Shown: one piece after another, positions 50,850 to 60,433 of the stretch
Layout of the letters: every line of letters begins with the position of its first letter
Position numbering within the stretch: position 1 is the first letter of the stretch
From: Costertonia aggregata
GTDB taxonomy: Bacteria; Bacteroidota; Bacteroidia; Flavobacteriales; Flavobacteriaceae
Length of the DNA: 64,000 nucleotides
Reading direction: 5' to 3'
NCBI RefSeq assembly: GCF_013402795.1
Contig: NZ_CP058595.1
Span: 531,501-595,500, forward strand
Program-made: the position numbers and the translations under genes
Notes under the pieces: generated by a model
Database searches by the model: none
Seen by the model: only the letters and a program-made list of their open reading frames with translations
What the model was told of the DNA's origin: nothing

Positions 50850-53071
50850 AATCAGTAGCGCTACATACCATTTTAGCGAAAGTGCTCACCTTTGTGGCAT
50901 TGCTTTTTATGTTCCAAAATCTACATTCCCAAGAAAATACGGCGTATGAGGAAAAAGTACGTTCTTATTTTTCAAAAGCACTAGAACTAAAAAATCAAGA
51001 TAAAAATAACGAGTCCCTTGATATCTTGAAACAGGCTTCAGAATTGGCAGAAGAAAACGAGGACGTAAAACTTCTTATTGATGCCTATCACAAATTTGCA
51101 TTGTTATATTTAAACTTAGATAAAGATGATGATGCGGAATTTTATTGGGACCGTTCCGAAATATTGTTAGAAGATATTGCCTACCCCTATGGTAGTGCGG
51201 TCCACAAATATATCGAAGCCATAAGACTATATAAACGCGGAAATAATTTTCAGGCCATATACATGTTGGGCGACGCCAAACAATTGAGCAATGATCGTAA
51301 TCTCCTGAACAAAATCTTACTGGCAGAAGCAGATGTTTATCTAGAGATAGAAAAATATGAAAGTGCAAAAAAAAACTACAACTCTCTAATCGTCAATACA
51401 GATATTTACGAAAAAGAGTATTTGACCACAAAAGCCTACATGGGCCTGGCCAATCTCAATTTTGAGCGGGGCAACATCGAAAAAAGTATCAAAAATGCCG
51501 AACTGGCATTAAAAATTGCCGAAAAAAACTCTTTTTACAAAGAGATGCTTGAGCTGAACACCTTCTTGAGTTCACTTTACGAAACAACGGGCAACTACGC
51601 CTTATCCCTTGAAAACGCCAAAAATTTATTGGCTGTAAAAGATTCTACCTTCACTATCGAGAAAGCCAAAATAGAAGAAAGAAAGGCCGATGAGATACAT
51701 AAGGAAAACCAAGACGAAATCATAAAAAAACAGGATACCGAAATACAAGAACTTAAAGAATCCCAAAACCGGTCAGAAATTGTCACCATATTGGTATCGG
51801 CCTTTTTGACCATCATCTCCCTACTAGCGGTATCACTTTATCGTAACAATCAGATAAAGTTGAAGACAAATGACCTTCTATACACAAAAAACAGGGAACT
51901 ACAGACCGCTCGGGACGCTGCGGTTTCAGCAATGGAAGCTAAGACCAACTTTTTGTCCACGGTGAGCCACGAGTTACGTACACCATTGTATGCGGTAACC
52001 GGCCTTACACATCTTTTGTTGGAAGAAAGTCCAAGCAAAAACCAATTGGAACATTTAAAATCACTTAAATTTTCTGGAGATTATTTACTCAATTTCATCA
52101 ACGATATCCTTCAGATAAATAAAATAGACGCAGATAAACTAGAACCCTTGCAGATAGAGTTCAGTTTAAAGAAAATATTATCAGAGGTCATCAACTCCTT
52201 ACAACAGAGTGCCAAGGAAAATAAAACTACGATTCTTCTGGAGCATGACAACGACTTGCCCGGCACATTACTGGGAGACCCTTTAAAACTCTCACAAATA
52301 TTCATAAACTTAGTGGGCAATGCACTAAAATTCACCAAAAACGGTCAAGTTACGGTCATCACTAAACTAATAAAAAAAGATGATGAAGAGGTATCGGTCT
52401 ATTTTGAGGTAAAAGATACGGGAATAGGAATATCCAAGGACTTTCAAAAAAACATTTTTGAAAGTTTTGAACAGGGTTCCATACAAATCAACAGAGAGTA
52501 CGGCGGTACCGGTCTGGGACTCACCATAGTCAAAAGTTTGTTGGGGCTTTTTGGCAGTAAAATAGAAGTGGATAGCGAGCCCGGTAAAGGGAGCTCCTTC
52601 TTTTTTACGTTAAACCTAAAATATAAAGACGGTGTCATGGATGATATTCCGTTTGAAATGACAAAAAAGGAATACGATTTTAACGGTTTACATCTTATGG
52701 TCGTAGAAGACAATAAAATAAACCAGGTCATCACCAAAAAAATGTTAATCAAAAAGGGTATGACGTGTGATATTGCCAACAATGGTATGGAAGCTGTTGA
52801 AAATGCAAAAAACAACCGCTATGATGCCATTCTTATGGATATTCACATGCCGGGAATAAGTGGTGAGGAAGCCACTATCCGAATACGAAAATTTGATAGG
52901 GAAACTCCTATTGTAGCACTTACCGCCATTTCATTGGACGACAGTTTGGAAAGTTTTTATGCCGCCGGGTGTAACGATGTTGTCACCAAACCTTTTAAAC
53001 CCGATGTTTTTTACCAAAAAATCGGCGAGAACATTTTTGATAAAAAATCGATCAACGATTCGGTCTCATAA
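50846..53071 (+). CDS. TPR-containing hybrid sensor histidine kinase/response regulator
   Basis: This 741-residue protein has an N-terminal signal peptide or TM (about 7-28), a periplasmic TPR-like helical region (about 35-265), a Lys/Glu-rich coiled coil (about 270-308) and a TM helix (about 312-332). The kinase core follows: HisKA with STVSHELRTP (His375) and HATPase_c with N box NLVGNALKF and G boxes DTGIGIS and YGGTGLGL. A C-terminal receiver has Asp665 in AILMDIHMPG. The start is TTG, overlapping the gap stop as TTGA. Output must go through another protein, as no DNA-binding domain is present. Confidence 0.93.
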   Translation: MKSVALHTILAKVLTFVALLFMFQNLHSQENTAYEEKVRSYFSKALELKNQDKNNESLDILKQASELAEENEDVKLLIDAYHKFALLYLNLDKDDDAEFYWDRSEILLEDIAYPYGSAVHKYIEAIRLYKRGNNFQAIYMLGDAKQLSNDRNLLNKILLAEADVYLEIEKYESAKKNYNSLIVNTDIYEKEYLTTKAYMGLANLNFERGNIEKSIKNAELALKIAEKNSFYKEMLELNTFLSSLYETTGNYALSLENAKNLLAVKDSTFTIEKAKIEERKADEIHKENQDEIIKKQDTEIQELKESQNRSEIVTILVSAFLTIISLLAVSLYRNNQIKLKTNDLLYTKNRELQTARDAAVSAMEAKTNFLSTVSHELRTPLYAVTGLTHLLLEESPSKNQLEHLKSLKFSGDYLLNFINDILQINKIDADKLEPLQIEFSLKKILSEVINSLQQSAKENKTTILLEHDNDLPGTLLGDPLKLSQIFINLVGNALKFTKNGQVTVITKLIKKDDEEVSVYFEVKDTGIGISKDFQKNIFESFEQGSIQINREYGGTGLGLTIVKSLLGLFGSKIEVDSEPGKGSSFFFTLNLKYKDGVMDDIPFEMTKKEYDFNGLHLMVVEDNKINQVITKKMLIKKGMTCDIANNGMEAVENAKNNRYDAILMDIHMPGISGEEATIRIRKFDRETPIVALTAISLDDSLESFYAAGCNDVVTKPFKPDVFYQKIGENIFDKKSINDSVS

Positions 53072-54059
53072 ATTTTTGAACATTTTCTTGAAGCACCTTC
53101 TTGCCTTCTCCTATAAATTGGTGCGAAATAGGTATATAGAAAATAGTGTCCAATCTACCTTTTAGCCGTACATAGTCTTTTTCGGTAGTGAGAATACATT
53201 TTTTGGAGTTGAACAAGCCAAGTTCCTTTTCGGTAAAAAAATGATGGTCTTTATAAGCCAAATGTTCAAATGAAATATTCTTACCTTTTAAATAGTCAAG
53301 TAAAGGTTTAGGGTTTGCAATACCGGTTACCAAGGTAATGTTGGTATCCTTAAAATCATCCAGTTCATATACAGTGTCTTTGCTTATAACCTTAGCATGA
53401 TAGTTTAGATAGCTAAACAATACTTTTTGATGGCTTATAGGGCCTAATTGTCCAATTATTCTTTCTCGTTCTGTTTCACTTAGATCTTTTGGGCATTTTG
53501 TCACTATAATGACATCTGCCCGTTTTGCCTCTTTTTTACTGTCACGTAAATTTCCCGTGGGCAAATACCAATCACTGCTATACAAATCCCCATAAGAGGT
53601 CAATAATATTAAAAAACCCGGCTTCACTTTTCGATGCTGAAATGCGTCATCCAATATTATTATATCAGGTTCATGTATCTCTTTCAAGTGGGAAATACCG
53701 TTTTGTCTGTTCGCATCAACAGCCAAACTTATCATGGGGTATTTGGAATAGATCTGATAGGGCTCATCCCCCAAGTCCTCTACTGAACTATTTTTATTTG
53801 CCAATACAAACCCCTTGGATTTTCTACGATACCCCCTACTCAGTACCCCGACCCTAAAATCATCTTTCAACATCGAGACCAAATACTCTACCATTGGGGT
53901 TTTTCCCGTTCCTCCGGTGCTTAGGTTGCCTACGCATAGTATCGGGATTTGGTAAGATTTTGATTTGAACAAACCAATATCGTACAGATAATTGCGTAGA
54001 TATACCACGGCCATGTAAACCAATGAAACGGGGAACAGTATTTTTCTGAGCAACCACAT
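53052..54059 (-). CDS. lpxK: Tetraacyldisaccharide 4'-kinase
   Basis: This 335-residue inner-membrane P-loop kinase phosphorylates the lipid A disaccharide precursor at the 4' position. A membrane anchor lies at about 5-25, the Walker-like loop is GNLSTGGTGKTPMVEYL (about 43-59), and GVLSRGYRRKSKGF, DDAFQHRKV and VTGIANPKPLLDYL are family blocks. Its 3' end overlaps the convergent hybrid kinase gene by 20 bp. It is divergent from the NIF3 gene. Confidence 0.95.
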   Translation of the reverse strand: MWLLRKILFPVSLVYMAVVYLRNYLYDIGLFKSKSYQIPILCVGNLSTGGTGKTPMVEYLVSMLKDDFRVGVLSRGYRRKSKGFVLANKNSSVEDLGDEPYQIYSKYPMISLAVDANRQNGISHLKEIHEPDIIILDDAFQHRKVKPGFLILLTSYGDLYSSDWYLPTGNLRDSKKEAKRADVIIVTKCPKDLSETERERIIGQLGPISHQKVLFSYLNYHAKVISKDTVYELDDFKDTNITLVTGIANPKPLLDYLKGKNISFEHLAYKDHHFFTEKELGLFNSKKCILTTEKDYVRLKGRLDTIFYIPISHQFIGEGKKVLQENVQKFMRPNR

Positions 54060-54080
54060 AAAGGCGAAAATATAATATTT

Positions 54081-54088
54081 TATCTTTG
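54081..54088 (+). promoter_or_regulatory. Putative promoter -7 box of the NIF3 gene
   Basis: TATCTTTG, exact TAnnTTTG, 19 bp before the ATG at 54108, in the short gap to divergent lpxK. Confidence 0.55.
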
Positions 54089-54107
54089 AATGGCTTAGAT
54101 TTATAAA

Positions 54108-55202
54108 ATGATAGTAAAAGAAATAACTCGTATTCTTGAGGAATTGGCACCATTATCCCATGCAGAGGATTTTGATAACGTAGGGCTTTTGGTGGGAGAC
54201 AAAGACCAAAAAGTAAATGGCGTACTTGTGACTTTGGATACTTTGGAGAATGTAGTTGACGAGGCCATTGCAAAAAAATGTAACCTCATTGTTAGTTTTC
54301 ATCCTATAGTCTTTACAGGACTCAAAAAAATAACGGGAGCCGATTATGTGCAGCGGGTAGTCATTAAGGCGATTCAAAATCATATTGCCATTTACAGCAT
54401 GCATACCGCTTTAGATAATTCAAACAGGGGTGTTAATGCAAAAATATGTGAGGTGTTGGGAATCAAAGACCCAAAAATTCTTATACCCAAAAAAGGTACT
54501 TTAAAAAAAATGGTCACCTATGTCCCCAAGGCAGATGCACATAGGTTAAGAGATGCCCTTTTTGCAGCAGGTGCCGGGGAAATCGGCAATTACAGTAATT
54601 GTAGCTTCACTATTGATGGTACTGGCACATACAGGGCCGGTGAAAAAGCAAATCCCACCAAGGGCGAAACCGGTAAAACACATTTCGAGGATGAAATTCA
54701 AATAAATATAGTTTTCTCCAAAACACATCAATCCGAAATCGTGAAAACACTCTTGGAAAATCACCCATACGAAGAAGTGGCCTATGAAATATATACCTTG
54801 GACAATACCGATGCGAATATAGGAATGGGAATGATCGGTAATTTAGTGAAACCTATTAATGAAATCGAATTTTTGTATCAGCTCAAAGAAAAAATGAACG
54901 TATCGGTAATTCGCCATTCGGAACTGCTTCATAAAAAAGTACAGAAAATAGCCGTTTTGGGCGGGAGCGGAGCTTTTGCCATTGATACCGCGAAAGCTCT
55001 GGGAGCCGATGTTTTCGTATCTGCGGATATAAAATACCATGAGTTTTACAAGGCAGATAAAAGTATGGTTATCGCCGATGTCGGGCACTATGAGACAGAG
55101 CAGTTTACAAAAAACCTTTTAGTTGACTATCTTACCAAAAAAATTCCTAATTTTGCAATCCATTTATCGGAAAGTAAAACCAATCCAATCAAGTATTTAT
55201 AA
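54108..55202 (+). CDS. NIF3-like dinuclear metal-centre protein
   Basis: This 364-residue protein is the long NIF3/YbgI (DUF34) form, with an inserted PII/CutA-like domain (about 125-235). Metal ligands are in FHPIVF (His near 64), SMHTALDNSNRG (His near 97 and Asp near 101), and the C-terminal ADVGHYETEQF. The family forms hexameric toroids; its biochemical role is debated and the label 'GTP cyclohydrolase 1 type 2' is not proven generally. It is followed at 5 bp by the coiled-coil 'zinc ribbon' gene, a conserved pair in many bacteria. Confidence 0.92.
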   Translation: MIVKEITRILEELAPLSHAEDFDNVGLLVGDKDQKVNGVLVTLDTLENVVDEAIAKKCNLIVSFHPIVFTGLKKITGADYVQRVVIKAIQNHIAIYSMHTALDNSNRGVNAKICEVLGIKDPKILIPKKGTLKKMVTYVPKADAHRLRDALFAAGAGEIGNYSNCSFTIDGTGTYRAGEKANPTKGETGKTHFEDEIQINIVFSKTHQSEIVKTLLENHPYEEVAYEIYTLDNTDANIGMGMIGNLVKPINEIEFLYQLKEKMNVSVIRHSELLHKKVQKIAVLGGSGAFAIDTAKALGADVFVSADIKYHEFYKADKSMVIADVGHYETEQFTKNLLVDYLTKKIPNFAIHLSESKTNPIKYL

Positions 55203-55207
55203 AAAAT

Positions 55208-55987
55208 ATGGCAAAAAAAGCAGAAGCAACGGTAGAAGAAAAATTAAGGGCATTGTACGACTTACAATTAATTGATTCTAGAGTTGATGAAATACGCAAT
55301 GTGCGTGGTGAGCTTCCTTTGGAAGTTGAGGATCTTGAAGACGATGTTCTAGGATTAAAGACTAGAATGGATAAATTAAAGACCGATGTTGAGACCATAA
55401 ATTTTGAAATTGGTGCAAAAAAGAACCTCATTGAGGAATCAAAGGCTTTGATCAAGAAATATGCCGAGCAACAAAAGAATGTTCGCAATAGCCGTGAATT
55501 TAACTCTATAAGCAAGGAATTGGAATTTCAAGAGCTTGAAATCCAACTGGCAGAAAAAAACATTAAGGAATTCAAGGCCCAAATAGAACAAAAGAAAGAA
55601 GTTATCGCCGAAACCAAAGAACGTTTGGCAGAACGAGAGGCGCACCTAAAGCACAAAAAAAGTGAGCTGGATGCCATTTTAGCAGAAACCGAAAAAGAAG
55701 AAAAGGCACTGTTAGAAAAATCCGAAAAGTTTCAAAAAGATATTGAGGAGCGCTTGGTAAAAGCGTATAATCGCATTAGAAACAACGTAAAGAACGGTCT
55801 AGCGGTCGTTCCTATTGAAAGGGGAGCCTCTGGTGGTTCATTCTTTACCATTCCTCCTCAGGTACAGGTTGAGATTGCTTCACGTAAAAAAATAATTACC
55901 GATGAGCATAGTGGTAGAATTTTGGTTGACCCTACCTTGGCTGAAGAAGAGCAAGAAAAAATGGAAAAAATGTTCGCTAAATTATAG
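55208..55987 (+). CDS. Coiled-coil DUF164-type 'zinc ribbon' protein lacking the cysteines
   Basis: This 259-residue protein has a long coiled coil (about 10-180, rich in E/K/L) with the conserved NVRNSREFNSISKELEFQEL block. The C-terminal domain of this family normally is a C4 zinc ribbon of the form CxxC...IPPQ...EI...CxxCGRIL. Here the equivalent region reads GASGGSFFTIPPQVQVEIAS and later DEHSGRILV, so the framework is kept but all four Cys positions are replaced. Zinc binding is therefore unlikely. It follows the NIF3 gene and ends at a terminator. The function is unknown. Confidence 0.85.
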   Translation: MAKKAEATVEEKLRALYDLQLIDSRVDEIRNVRGELPLEVEDLEDDVLGLKTRMDKLKTDVETINFEIGAKKNLIEESKALIKKYAEQQKNVRNSREFNSISKELEFQELEIQLAEKNIKEFKAQIEQKKEVIAETKERLAEREAHLKHKKSELDAILAETEKEEKALLEKSEKFQKDIEERLVKAYNRIRNNVKNGLAVVPIERGASGGSFFTIPPQVQVEIASRKKIITDEHSGRILVDPTLAEEEQEKMEKMFAKL

Positions 55988-56011
55988 TGAAGTTTTTCAA
56001 TACGATAATTT

Positions 56012-56043
56012 GTAAGCCATCTGAGAACAGATGGCTTTTTTTA
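56012..56043 (+). terminator. Terminator after the coiled-coil gene
   Basis: AAGCCATCTG / CAGATGGCTT, a 10-bp perfect stem with an AGAA loop, followed by a T-run. It lies inside the upstream extension of the DUF4174 frame, which argues against that extension being translated. Confidence 0.88.
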
Positions 56044-56064
56044 TTACCTTACCACAAAAATACC

Positions 56065-56493
56065 GTGAAACGCATCGTATTGTTTTGTACGCTTGTCTTA
56101 TTATCCGTTACATATAAAACCATGGGACAAGCCTTTTCGGACTATAAATGGAAGAATAGGATTTTACTTTTGGTAGATAGTGTTAAAACCGATATCCTTA
56201 CCTCTCAGCTTGAACAATTCGGCAAACTTGAAGACGAAATACAGGAAAGGGACCTAATTGTTTTCCTAGTATTAAAAGACAGGGTTGCCCTACCCAATGG
56301 CAAAAATTCTAAAATAAGAGCAAAAGAAATATACGACGTATTTGATATTGAATCAACCTTTAAAGGCGTTGCACTCTTGGGAAAAGATAGTGGTCTTAAG
56401 TTCAAAGAGAGCTTTACGGTAAAACCGCAACGCATTTTTGATTTTATAGATAGCATGCCCATGCGAAAATCCGAAATGAAACACGATGACTAA
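56065..56493 (+). CDS. DUF4174 family exported protein
   Basis: From the GTG at 56065 this is 142 residues with a signal peptide (KRIVLFCTLVLLSVTYKTMG) and the DUF4174 domain: FSDYKWKNRILLLV at the start, LEDEIQERDLIVFLVL in the middle, and LLGKDSGLKFKESF near the end. The domain has a thioredoxin-like layout without a CxxC active site. The in-frame GTG at 55987 would cross a terminator hairpin and lacks a signal, so it is rejected. It is probably periplasmic; the function is unknown. Confidence 0.8.
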   Translation: MKRIVLFCTLVLLSVTYKTMGQAFSDYKWKNRILLLVDSVKTDILTSQLEQFGKLEDEIQERDLIVFLVLKDRVALPNGKNSKIRAKEIYDVFDIESTFKGVALLGKDSGLKFKESFTVKPQRIFDFIDSMPMRKSEMKHDD

Positions 56494-56851
56494 ATTAAAA
56501 CCCAGGTTTACGAAAATAGAAGTTGTTTTTCTTGCACTGGCCGTAGTAGGTTTGGCAGCCACATGGTATTTTAATACCTTGTTTTATATGTATAGCGAAG
56601 ATACATCTATCGGAAACTTTATAGCCTTGACCGGTACCACTTTGCCAGCAAAGTCTATAAGTGCCGATATCAGCGTTGTTGCCGTAACTTTTTTGGTTTG
56701 GCTAATATACGAGGCCAGAAAACTCAAAATGAGCCATTGGTGGTTATTCATCCCCTTGACTTTTTTGATAGCCATCGCATTCTCATTACCCCTGTTTCTT
56801 TTTTTTAGGGAAAGAAAAATAAGAAAGAACAAACTGACTCTACAACAATGA
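56486..56851 (+). CDS. DUF2834-like small membrane protein
   Basis: This 121-residue protein has three TM helices (about 11-30, 60-76 and 83-106), with WYFNTLF between the first and second and a basic C-terminus (RERKIRKNK). The size and TYYFN/LxWLIxEARxLxM pattern match DUF2834. It starts inside the DUF4174 gene (8-bp overlap), so the two are coupled, and it ends 12 bp inside the convergent kmo gene. No function is known. Confidence 0.72.
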   Translation: MTKLKPRFTKIEVVFLALAVVGLAATWYFNTLFYMYSEDTSIGNFIALTGTTLPAKSISADISVVAVTFLVWLIYEARKLKMSHWWLFIPLTFLIAIAFSLPLFLFFRERKIRKNKLTLQQ

Positions 56852-58180
56852 AAGTATCTTATTTTCAATTTCGACCGAGCCCCATTTTTCTTCAATATTG
56901 GGCAATAGCATTATTTTTTTCATTATTTCTTCTTGAGCATCTCCGATAGCTAAGGCTTCTGCGTAGGGCCTGTCGGAAAAAGTAACCCGAGAATAGGCGG
57001 GAATCCATTTATTGGGATGCTTGGCGGCGAAGTGCTTTTCAATCTTTTTTTGCAACAAAAATCTTGGGTCGGCCGTTTTACTGCTCATTTCAATAAAGTT
57101 GCGATAGCTAAGTTCGGCAATGGCATCGGCATTGGGTTTTCTTTCTTTTTGATACTCTTGAAAAATGGCTTCCCAATCGTTGCCATATTTGTGTATGATA
57201 CGGTTTAACTCATAGATATCTTCAAAGCCCGCATTCATGCCTTGCCCGTAAAAGGGTACAACGGCATGGGCCGAATCGCCCACGAGAGCTACCTTATCCC
57301 AATACGTCCAGGGATAACATTTCATGGTAACCATCGCACTGGTGGGATTTTTGAAAAAATCGCCTGTCAAGTTTTCTATCTCCTTTCTCACATTGGGGAA
57401 ATAGGTTTTGAAGAATAATTTGGCCTGTTCTTTTGTTTTTATGTTCTCAAACGAAACCTCGCCTTCAAAAGGCATAAAAAGGGTGCAGGTAAAACTACCG
57501 TCCAAATTGGGCATGGCAATCAACATGAATTTACCTCTGGGCCAAATATGAAAGGAATATTTGTCCAGTTTATGGCTGCCATCACTATTTGGGGGAATGG
57601 TCAATTCCTTATAACCAACATCAATAAAATCCTGCGAATAATCAAATCGGCTGCGGCGCTGCATTTTGTGCCGCACACGTGAAAATGCACCATCACAGCC
57701 AAAAACCATGTCATACTGATACTCTTTCCAAGCACTTTTTTCGGTATCACCGGTGTATATCTTGGCTTCGGGAAGATTAATGTCCCAAACCTTTTCCTCA
57801 AACCTGAACTTTACACCGGCATTCTCGGCCAAATCTATCATTTTTTTGTTCAGTACCCCACGAGAAATAGACCAAATGGCCTCGCCTTCCCTACCATATT
57901 TTTGATAGTATTCTTCCTGACCTATTACGTGCATTGCACGCTTATCTAACGGTATGGCTATTTTTTTGATTTCGTCCTCAATATGAACCTCGCGCAGTGC
58001 CTTCCACCCTCTATTGCTCATGGCCAAATTTATTGACCTCCCTGAAAATTGAATGTTACGTATATCGGACCTACGGTCAAAAACGGTGAGGTCGTGCCCC
58101 AATTTTTTTAAATAAATGGCCAAAAGCGAACCCACAAGCCCTGAGCCGATAATGGCAATATTTTTTGATGTTTGAATCAT
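56840..58180 (-). CDS. kmo: Kynurenine 3-monooxygenase
   Basis: This 446-residue FAD monooxygenase would hydroxylate L-kynurenine with NADPH and O2. The Rossmann motif IIGSGLVGSLLAIYLKK (about 10-26), the KMO-specific FSGRSINLAMSNRGW (about 45-59), the catalytic-side FDYSQDFIDVGYKEL, and VALVGDSAHAVVPFYGQGMN (DG/GD FAD motif, about 297-316) are all present. The C-terminus lacks a clear TM anchor, unlike mitochondrial KMO. No other kynurenine-pathway gene lies in the window. Trp biosynthesis is 43 kb away, so the two are not one unit. Confidence 0.93.
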   Translation of the reverse strand: MIQTSKNIAIIGSGLVGSLLAIYLKKLGHDLTVFDRRSDIRNIQFSGRSINLAMSNRGWKALREVHIEDEIKKIAIPLDKRAMHVIGQEEYYQKYGREGEAIWSISRGVLNKKMIDLAENAGVKFRFEEKVWDINLPEAKIYTGDTEKSAWKEYQYDMVFGCDGAFSRVRHKMQRRSRFDYSQDFIDVGYKELTIPPNSDGSHKLDKYSFHIWPRGKFMLIAMPNLDGSFTCTLFMPFEGEVSFENIKTKEQAKLFFKTYFPNVRKEIENLTGDFFKNPTSAMVTMKCYPWTYWDKVALVGDSAHAVVPFYGQGMNAGFEDIYELNRIIHKYGNDWEAIFQEYQKERKPNADAIAELSYRNFIEMSSKTADPRFLLQKKIEKHFAAKHPNKWIPAYSRVTFSDRPYAEALAIGDAQEEIMKKIMLLPNIEEKWGSVEIENKILSLL

Positions 58181-58333
58181 AGATTTTCGCTAGACTTTAA
58201 GGAATATTAAAATTAAGGGTTTGAAATTAAACTGAACATAATCTTTAGAAAAAACAAAATTCTAAATAATTTATAGAGCTCTTAACTTATTTTGTTCAAC
58301 AAATTACTAATTTTATCAAACAAAATAAATCGC

Positions 58334-58978
58334 ATGAAACATTTCTCCAGAGAAATTATTGATGGTTTACCTTCACGCTTTAAAGCCAATCTTGTAAATA
58401 GCTGTACAGGGTACAAATCCTCTAATCTGTTGGCGACAAAATCCAAATCCGGTGTTAGTAACATAGCCATATTCAATTCTGTTATACACATAGGTAGTAA
58501 TCCGCCAATGTTGGGTTTTGTTCTAAGGCCTTTGACCGTACGAAGAAATACATACGATAATTTTAAAAATACCGGTTATTTTACCGTAAATCAAGTAAAT
58601 ACTTCAATCCTTAAAGATGCTCACCATACTTCAGCAAAATATGATGCAGGTGTTTCCGAGTTTTCAAAAACCAATTTGACCGAAGAGTATTTAGATGAAT
58701 TCACTGCACCATACGTAAAAGAAAGCAACATAAAAATTGGCTGTAGTTACTTAAACGAATATGAGATAAAAGAAAATGGTTGCCTTCTCATCATCGGAGC
58801 AATAGAGCATATTTATTTACCGGAAAACATGCAACATGAGGATGGTTGGGCACAACTGGACAAAGCAGGAACAATTACCGCAATAGGCTTGGATGGCTAT
58901 GCCCTACCTAAACTTGTAGATAGGTTCGCCTATGCAAAACCAGACCAAGAAACCAAATCAATTTTAAATGGGGCATAA
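58334..58978 (+). CDS. Flavin reductase family (FMN-binding) protein
   Basis: This 214-residue protein has the flavin-reductase split-barrel pattern: [21 protein letters not shown] (about 30-50, FMN contacts), [12 protein letters not shown] (about 57-68), [10 protein letters not shown] and a C-terminal dimer region. It would reduce free flavin with NAD(P)H, or bind FMN as an oxidoreductase. It starts at the ATG at 58334; an upstream in-frame start has no domain support. It overlaps DUF2256 by 11 bp and leads into two photolyase genes, so supply of reduced flavin for photolyase is a reasonable inference. Confidence 0.85.
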   Translation: MKHFSREIIDGLPSRFKANLVNSCTGYKSSNLLATKSKSGVSNIAIFNSVIHIGSNPPMLGFVLRPLTVRRNTYDNFKNTGYFTVNQVNTSILKDAHHTSAKYDAGVSEFSKTNLTEEYLDEFTAPYVKESNIKIGCSYLNEYEIKENGCLLIIGAIEHIYLPENMQHEDGWAQLDKAGTITAIGLDGYALPKLVDRFAYAKPDQETKSILNGA

Positions 58979-59102
58979 AAAGCAAAATCTACCTACAAAA
59001 ACCTGTGTAGTTTGCGGACTCCCATTTTCTTGGCGAAAAAAATGGGAGAAAAATTGGGATGAAATAAAATATTGCAGCGAAAAATGCAGGAGAAATAAGT
59101 AA
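58968..59102 (+). CDS. DUF2256 small zinc-finger-like protein (44 aa)
   Basis: The ATG at 58968 gives 44 residues beginning [20 protein letters not shown], then [23 protein letters not shown] and CSEKC supply four cysteines for one zinc site, and the PF-x-WRKKW core is the DUF2256 signature. It is often found beside photolyase/cryptochrome genes. The function is unknown; a nucleic-acid or protein-binding knuckle is likely from the fold. It overlaps the flavin reductase gene by 11 bp and is 38 bp before the Cry-DASH gene. Confidence 0.9.
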   Translation: MGHKKQNLPTKTCVVCGLPFSWRKKWEKNWDEIKYCSEKCRRNK

Positions 59103-59140
59103 CCTGTACTATTAAAAAACTAAAAACAACAAACCCACAT

Positions 59141-60433
59141 ATGAATTTAATTTGGTTTCGGAACGATTTGCGTATTGCAGACAATATATCATTGGCAAAA
59201 GCTTGTGAATCGGAAAATGTGGTCGCAGTGTATTGTTTTGACCCTAGACAGTTTATGGCCGGTGATTTTGGCTTTAAAAAAACCGAAAAGTACCGGGCGA
59301 AATTCTTGATCGAGACAATAACCGAACTTAAAGAAAACCTAAACAAACTACATATACCGCTTTTCGTTTTTCATAAAAGACCGGAAGATATCATTCCAGA
59401 GTTGGTCAAAGAACATGGCGTAAAAACCATATTTCTACAAAAAGAATGGACAAGGGATGAAAATCAAGCACGGGATGCCGTAATAGCAAAAACTGCTGAT
59501 CTTGTCAATTTTGAAGAGCATTATGACCAATTTCTATTTCACCCAGAGGATATTCCTTTTGATAGCTTTGAAAAAATTCCGGAGGTCTTTACAAATTTCA
59601 GAAAAAAATGTGAAAAATACGCTAAGGTCAGGCCACTTGCAGAAAGACCCGAACCGATGCCAAAATCTAATTACATAGCAAGCAAAACCGAAATTCCCTC
59701 CCTTAAAGATTTGGGATTTAACGATTTTGAAACAGATCCACGTACCGCCTTTCCGTTCAAGGGCGGTGAGCAGCAAGCGCTGCATAGAATCGAGGAATAC
59801 TTTTGGGAAACCAAAAAACTGGCCTATTATAAAAAAACAAGAAACGGTTTGGTGGGTAAGGACTACAGTTCCAAACTATCCGCTTGGTTGGCCAACGGTA
59901 GTATTTCTGCCAAAACCATTTATTGGGAGGTAAAGCGTTTCGAAAAAGAAGTAAAAAAAAACCAAGACACTTATTGGCTTGTTTTTGAACTGATTTGGCG
60001 CGATTACTTTAAATATGTTTCCCTAAAACATGGTAATACGATCTTTCACCTGAGCGGTATTTTAAACAAGGAATACCATTGGCAAAATTCAGATGAGGCA
60101 AAAGAGAGATGGATTTCCGGGAACACAAAGGAACCCTTTGTAAACGCCAATATGAAAGAAATTACCTTGTCCGGTTGGATGAGCAATCGAGGTCGACAAA
60201 ACGTCGCTAGCTTTTGGGCCAAAGAACTGGAGCAGGATTGGCGCATAGGCGCAGCCTATTTTGAGAGCATGCTGATAGATTACGATGTACATAGCAATTG
60301 GGGCAATTGGATGTACAATAGCGGTGTGGGCAACGACCCCAGAGATAGAAAATTCAATATCAAACGCCAAGCGGACATGTACGATAGCAACGGGAGGTTT
60401 CAAAACCTTTGGTTACAAAACACTTTATTTTAA
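59141..60433 (+). CDS. Cryptochrome DASH / photolyase
   Basis: This 430-residue protein has the N-terminal alpha/beta antenna domain starting NLIWFRNDLRIADN (2-15) and the FAD-binding domain with WLVFELIWRDYFKYVS, LSGWMSNRGRQNVASF and the DASH-typical DYDVHSNWGNWMYNSGVGND near the C-terminus (about 386-405). DASH proteins repair CPDs in single-stranded DNA and may be light sensors. It is slightly shorter than average and has no C-terminal signalling extension. Its stop is immediately followed by the ATG of the FeS photolyase. Confidence 0.93.
   Translation: MNLIWFRNDLRIADNISLAKACESENVVAVYCFDPRQFMAGDFGFKKTEKYRAKFLIETITELKENLNKLHIPLFVFHKRPEDIIPELVKEHGVKTIFLQKEWTRDENQARDAVIAKTADLVNFEEHYDQFLFHPEDIPFDSFEKIPEVFTNFRKKCEKYAKVRPLAERPEPMPKSNYIASKTEIPSLKDLGFNDFETDPRTAFPFKGGEQQALHRIEEYFWETKKLAYYKKTRNGLVGKDYSSKLSAWLANGSISAKTIYWEVKRFEKEVKKNQDTYWLVFELIWRDYFKYVSLKHGNTIFHLSGILNKEYHWQNSDEAKERWISGNTKEPFVNANMKEITLSGWMSNRGRQNVASFWAKELEQDWRIGAAYFESMLIDYDVHSNWGNWMYNSGVGNDPRDRKFNIKRQADMYDSNGRFQNLWLQNTLF

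Noticed and set aside
55987-56064. Upstream extension of the DUF4174 frame
   Set aside because: It spans a strong terminator hairpin (56012-56043), and the signal peptide begins at the GTG at 56065.
56840-58180. Functional link between kmo and the trp operon
   Set aside because: They are 43 kb apart, kmo is catabolic and no other kynurenine-pathway gene is nearby.
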